Shown one piece after another: positions 61,144-64,000 of a stretch of 64,000 nt of DNA (its first letter is position 1; each line of letters starts with the position of its first letter). The notes beneath the pieces were generated by a model that worked only from the letters and a program-made list of their open reading frames with translations, searched no databases and was not told where the DNA came from. The translations under genes and the position numbers were made by a program. The DNA is from Roseibacterium elongatum DSM 19469 (lineage in GTDB: Bacteria; Pseudomonadota; Alphaproteobacteria; Rhodobacterales; Rhodobacteraceae), in assembly GCF_000590925.1 (NCBI RefSeq), contig NZ_CP004372.1:1903001-1967000 (forward strand), given 5' to 3'.

Positions 61144-62331
61144 TCAGCGAATGATCCCACGGGCGCGCAAGTCGGCCGCATCACGGGCATCGCGCGCCGC
61201 TTCCAGCTTGGCGACCGAGGTCGCGACGGCGCGGGCGATGTCGTGATCGGGCACGCCGCGTGCGCGCATCTGGGCCACGGCACGTTTGCCCTGCGGCGGC
61301 AGGGGTTGGACAAACAAAAGGTCGTCCAATCGCTCGAAAGGAACCTCTGACGCGCGGGCGAGCGCGTCCATGCGCGCGGCGTGATCCGGGCGGGCGCGCA
61401 GCCGGGCGATCTGTTGCGTGTGCCACGCCATGCCCTGTCGGTGAAGATCTCTCAGAACCGGATCGCGCAGGTAGTCGGCGATGCGGTCACACAACTCCGG
61501 CACATGGCGCGTAAGGCCAGGTTGGTCTGTCTCGTTGCGGTCGAACATGGCAAAATAGGTGCTGTCGTATTTGTCGGGCTTGGCGTTCACGTTGCCCCGG
61601 ATCTGACGCAGCAAATAGGCCTCGCGGCTTTTGACGGCGAAATGCGGCAACTCCACCAGGTCATAGCCCAGCGTGACCGCGGATGAGCGCCACATCCCGT
61701 CCATGAACTGTCGTGTCATCGGTTGACCCGACCCGTTCACCCAGGCCATGTCCAGCAGCCGCGCCTTGACCTCGGGGTCCCGGCCAGCGCCCTTCACCGT
61801 TGGGCGGTGGATGCCCAGCTTGACGCCCTCGAAGGGGCGAAACAGGGTTTTCACGCCCCAGCCCTTGCGAAAATCGTCCGGCGCGCCGCGTGTATAGGCC
61901 TCGGTCACAAGGCCGGGGTTCCAATCGGTCAATCCGTTCGACCCCATCATGCGCCAGGTCACCACGATGCCCTGCGTGCCGGTCGGCACGGCATCCAGCA
62001 GATCGGGCAGGCGGCCCGCGCCCGTCTTGACGTACAGGAATTCATCGGCGTCCAGCGCGATCAGCCAGTCGGTGTCCAGCGTTTCGGGCTGGGTCTGGGC
62101 ATGCGTCAGGGCGGTGGGTTGCGGTTTGCCGCCGGGGGCCACGGGATTGTCGCGGCGGATGACGCGCTCGCCCATCTCGCCCAGGCGGTCGAGCATCCGG
62201 TCCGTCCCGTCGCGGCAGTCATTCGTGTAGACGATCAGGCGCTCGGCCCCGATCAGCCTTTGCCACGCGACCCATTCCAGGAGCGCGGGCGCCTCGTCGC
62301 GCATCATGCTCAGGACCGTGACGTGGGCCAT
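61144..62331 (-). CDS. Glycosyltransferase family 2 protein, copy A
   Basis: A 395-residue glycosyltransferase of the GT2 superfamily (Glyco_tranf_2_4 type). The opening MAHVTVLSMMRDEAPALLEWVAWQRLIGAERLIVYTNDCRDGT is typical, and the DXD-like metal motif is ALDADEFL near 91-98. The C-terminal half is helical and basic. No membrane segment is apparent, so it is cytoplasmic or peripheral. It is the last of three similar minus-strand genes with five bases to the next. Donor and acceptor sugars are unknown; exopolysaccharide or cell-surface glycan synthesis is likely. Confidence 0.85.
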   Translation of the reverse strand: MAHVTVLSMMRDEAPALLEWVAWQRLIGAERLIVYTNDCRDGTDRMLDRLGEMGERVIRRDNPVAPGGKPQPTALTHAQTQPETLDTDWLIALDADEFLYVKTGAGRLPDLLDAVPTGTQGIVVTWRMMGSNGLTDWNPGLVTEAYTRGAPDDFRKGWGVKTLFRPFEGVKLGIHRPTVKGAGRDPEVKARLLDMAWVNGSGQPMTRQFMDGMWRSSAVTLGYDLVELPHFAVKSREAYLLRQIRGNVNAKPDKYDSTYFAMFDRNETDQPGLTRHVPELCDRIADYLRDPVLRDLHRQGMAWHTQQIARLRARPDHAARMDALARASEVPFERLDDLLFVQPLPPQGKRAVAQMRARGVPDHDIARAVATSVAKLEAARDARDAADLRARGIIR

Positions 62332-62336
62332 CGGGG

Positions 62337-63209
62337 TCAGAGCCGCGGCAGGGGCGGCCCGTCGCGCCGCAGCCCGCCACGATCTTCAAGGTGCCGGACC
62401 GTATCGGCGTCCAGGGTATAGAGCCTGTCATAAAGCGCGCGAAACCGCGCCTCGGCATCGGGCGCGTCGAACGCGGCCAACAGGGTTTGCTTGACCGGTT
62501 CGGCAAAGCCCCACGACCCGGTGCGCCAGCCGACCTTGGCCCGCCAAGTGTCGTAATCCGGTGCAGCGTAATGCACCAGATGCGCCCCGTCGGCGGGGCA
62601 GAGCAGGTGTTCGGGCAGGCGGTTGCCCTCGGCGTCATGGCCCCAATGCATCTTGAACCGCGCGCCGTCGAGGCCGGCGCGGTGAAAGCTCTTGCCCTCG
62701 GCATGGCCCACCAGGCCCAGGCGGGGGCGGAAAAGCTCTGCATCTTGCCCGTAGATCTCGTTCACCGCTTGCCGCGATATCGGCAGGCGCAGGGCCTCGC
62801 CCCCGTCTTGCAGGAACACCTGCTCGGCGCTGGCCACCCGAACCGAGGCGATGGCGGGCGAGAACCGCGCCGTGGCGTCGGCAAGCGTCTGGCCGGGAAA
62901 CCACATCAATTCGTCCGCATCGAGGATCAGCACCCAGCCCTCGGATGCAGTGTGATAGCCGGTGGTCAGGGCGGCGCGTTGGCGGCGGGTGAACCGCGCG
63001 TCGGGTTTCGCCCCCATCTTGCGCCAGGTCTCGGGCGTGCAGGGGATCAGGTCGAGGCGCGGCTCGCCGGCCAGGGCCGTGCGCGCCGGGTCGTCGGGAT
63101 CGTCGAGAAACAGGATGATCCGATCCGCCCCTTGCGACAGGTGCCATGTCACGAAGCGCCGCAACAGCGGCAGCGGTTCCTTGGCGATGGTGACGACGGT
63201 CAGGGTCAT
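62337..63209 (-). CDS. Glycosyltransferase family 2 protein, copy B
   Basis: A 290-residue GT2-type protein. It opens MTLTVVTIAKEPLPLLRRFVTWHLSQGADRIILFLDDPDD and has the DXD motif LILDADELMW near 92-101. It shares the layout of copies A and C (MR/K.E....L..W...QGA.RI....). It lacks membrane segments. The stop lies five bases before the start of copy A, so the genes are likely co-transcribed. Sugar specificity cannot be told. Confidence 0.83.
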   Translation of the reverse strand: MTLTVVTIAKEPLPLLRRFVTWHLSQGADRIILFLDDPDDPARTALAGEPRLDLIPCTPETWRKMGAKPDARFTRRQRAALTTGYHTASEGWVLILDADELMWFPGQTLADATARFSPAIASVRVASAEQVFLQDGGEALRLPISRQAVNEIYGQDAELFRPRLGLVGHAEGKSFHRAGLDGARFKMHWGHDAEGNRLPEHLLCPADGAHLVHYAAPDYDTWRAKVGWRTGSWGFAEPVKQTLLAAFDAPDAEARFRALYDRLYTLDADTVRHLEDRGGLRRDGPPLPRL

Positions 63210-63239
63210 GGCGGGCCTTATGGGCGGGACGGTCGCGGC

Positions 63240-64000
63240 TCAGGCAAGGCCAAAGAACCGCTCCGGCACGATGGTGGGCAACCCCTGTTCGGTGGCGCGG
63301 GGGTCGGTCGCGGCACGGGGCCTTTTGGTGACGCTTCCGTCGGGTTCCACGGGGAATTGCCCCCGACCCACGGCACAGGCCTCGGCAAAGTCGATGGGGG
63401 CCGACAGCCCGTGATCGGCAATGGCCTCGAGGCGTCCCGTCTGGTGATCGACAAAGGAGCGATGCTGCTGCAACCCGCCACGCGCCGCGAGCCGTTCCTC
63501 GGCCACGGTCTTGTCGGCCAGCGCCATGTGGAACAGAAAAAAATGGTTCGAGATCACGGTCGGGCGGTTCAGCAGGCGATGCGCCCCCCCGGCCCAGTTG
63601 TTCCAGCGCGTGATGACGAAGGGCTTGGTGTATCGGTCGGCCACGAAGCCGCGCCGCCGCTGGCCCAGGATAGGTTGCGTGCGGTCGATCGGGGCGGTCT
63701 CGTCCTCCGCCTCGACCATGTCGACACCGAGGGCGAAGATATACCCCTGCTCGGTCAGTTCCTCAAAGGCTTGCGGCCAGTCGAGGCCCGAGGCCGGGTC
63801 GATCACCACGTATTCATCGACATCGCCGCGAATGACATGTTCGTAGCGTTTGCGCAGCTTGTTGGCGCGCCCCGACATCTCCTTGGCCATGAACCGGTCG
63901 TTCTTGATCCGGCGTCGCGGGGCCTCGAGCAAGACCTCGGTATGGATGCCGGTCAGATCGACCTCAGGCTCCCAATCGTCGCCGTCGATGACGACATGCA
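63240..64000 (-). CDS. Glycosyltransferase family 2 protein, copy C, truncated by the right edge
   Basis: The minus-strand frame is open from the window edge at 64000 and stops at 63240; the true start lies outside. The visible 253 residues begin HVVIDGDDWEPEVDL, have a basic helix (RIKNDRFMAKEMSGRANKLRKRYEHVI) and the DXD-like motif RGDVDEYVVIDP, then NNWAGGAHRLLNRPTVISNHFFLFHMAL. This agrees with GT2-type proteins such as its two neighbours. A TTG at 63932 could open a shorter frame, but similarity extends upstream. It heads the visible three-gene cluster. Confidence 0.78.
   Translation of the reverse strand, partial: HVVIDGDDWEPEVDLTGIHTEVLLEAPRRRIKNDRFMAKEMSGRANKLRKRYEHVIRGDVDEYVVIDPASGLDWPQAFEELTEQGYIFALGVDMVEAEDETAPIDRTQPILGQRRRGFVADRYTKPFVITRWNNWAGGAHRLLNRPTVISNHFFLFHMALADKTVAEERLAARGGLQQHRSFVDHQTGRLEAIADHGLSAPIDFAEACAVGRGQFPVEPDGSVTKRPRAATDPRATEQGLPTIVPERFFGLA

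Noticed and set aside
1..64000. tRNA or rRNA genes, CRISPR arrays, prophage or insertion sequences
   Set aside because: No T-arm plus acceptor-stem pairs, no regularly spaced repeats, and no transposase, integrase or phage structural proteins among the coding regions.

Overview
The window is high-GC, gene-dense chromosomal DNA from an alphaproteobacterium. Synteny and protein style point to the Rhodobacteraceae (roseobacter/Rhodobacter group). Supporting blocks are the divergent trxB/lrp pair, ubiK divergent to lgt - MidA-like methyltransferase - pgeF, the run SUV3-like helicase - S4 protein - fdxA - carD, divergent purD/xseA, and pntAB. I see no rRNA, tRNA, CRISPR array, phage or insertion sequence; this is ordinary core chromosome with some accessory catabolic genes.

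Layout. 1-7.3 kb: start of trxB (off the left edge), an Lrp regulator, a TPR-sulfotransferase, a 45-residue basic micro-protein with its own terminator, then pgeF, midA-like and lgt facing ubiK, and a membrane-anchored DUF2726 protein. 7.4-16.6 kb: a strongly structured non-coding stretch, YbjN-like gene, proC, csaA-like gene and a 2-hydroxyacid dehydrogenase, tdk, a small HTH-like protein, a PA3286-like ketoacyl synthase, a lone Tat-exported solute-binding protein, and lolC/E with lolD. 16.6-31.7 kb: hydrolase and SCP2 genes, TPR protein, helicase - S4 - fdxA - carD, a lipoprotein, a Kef-type antiporter, Lrp/hpd, a sugar isomerase, purD and xseA. 31.8-45.3 kb: a two-gene molybdenum hydroxylase (iorAB-like), then a complete oligopeptide transporter (oppABC facing an oppDF fusion) followed co-directionally by an ArgE-like deacylase and three tandem M20 amidohydrolases. 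45.4-64 kb: moaA, a lipoprotein, an acyl-CoA synthetase, DUF3422, kynU with an SDR, pntAB, hemP, a flavin-type oxidoreductase, a histone-deacetylase-like hydrolase coupled to a periplasmic peroxidase, Nudix, DUF1178 and three tandem family 2 glycosyltransferases, the last cut by the right edge.

Functional themes. The opp/M20 block reads as one module: import of peptides or N-acylated amino acids, then cytoplasmic deacylation. MoaA makes molybdopterin, which the iorAB-type enzyme needs. Amino-acid breakdown is represented by hpd (tyrosine) and kynU (tryptophan), and redox supply by pntAB, fdxA and the peroxidase.

Data quality. Four otherwise typical genes (xseA, oppC, the third M20 hydrolase and a lipoprotein) each carry one frame break; two of these lie in or at G runs. 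This pattern suggests base-calling errors at least as much as real gene decay.

Most promising non-coding signals: a leader upstream of carD that ends in a canonical terminator, three consecutive hairpins upstream of the YbjN-like gene, perfect inverted repeats upstream of fdxA and iorA, a hairpin that hides the pntA ribosome binding site, and paired TTGCGCAA palindromes around the lrp promoter. I found no clear new multi-gene system.
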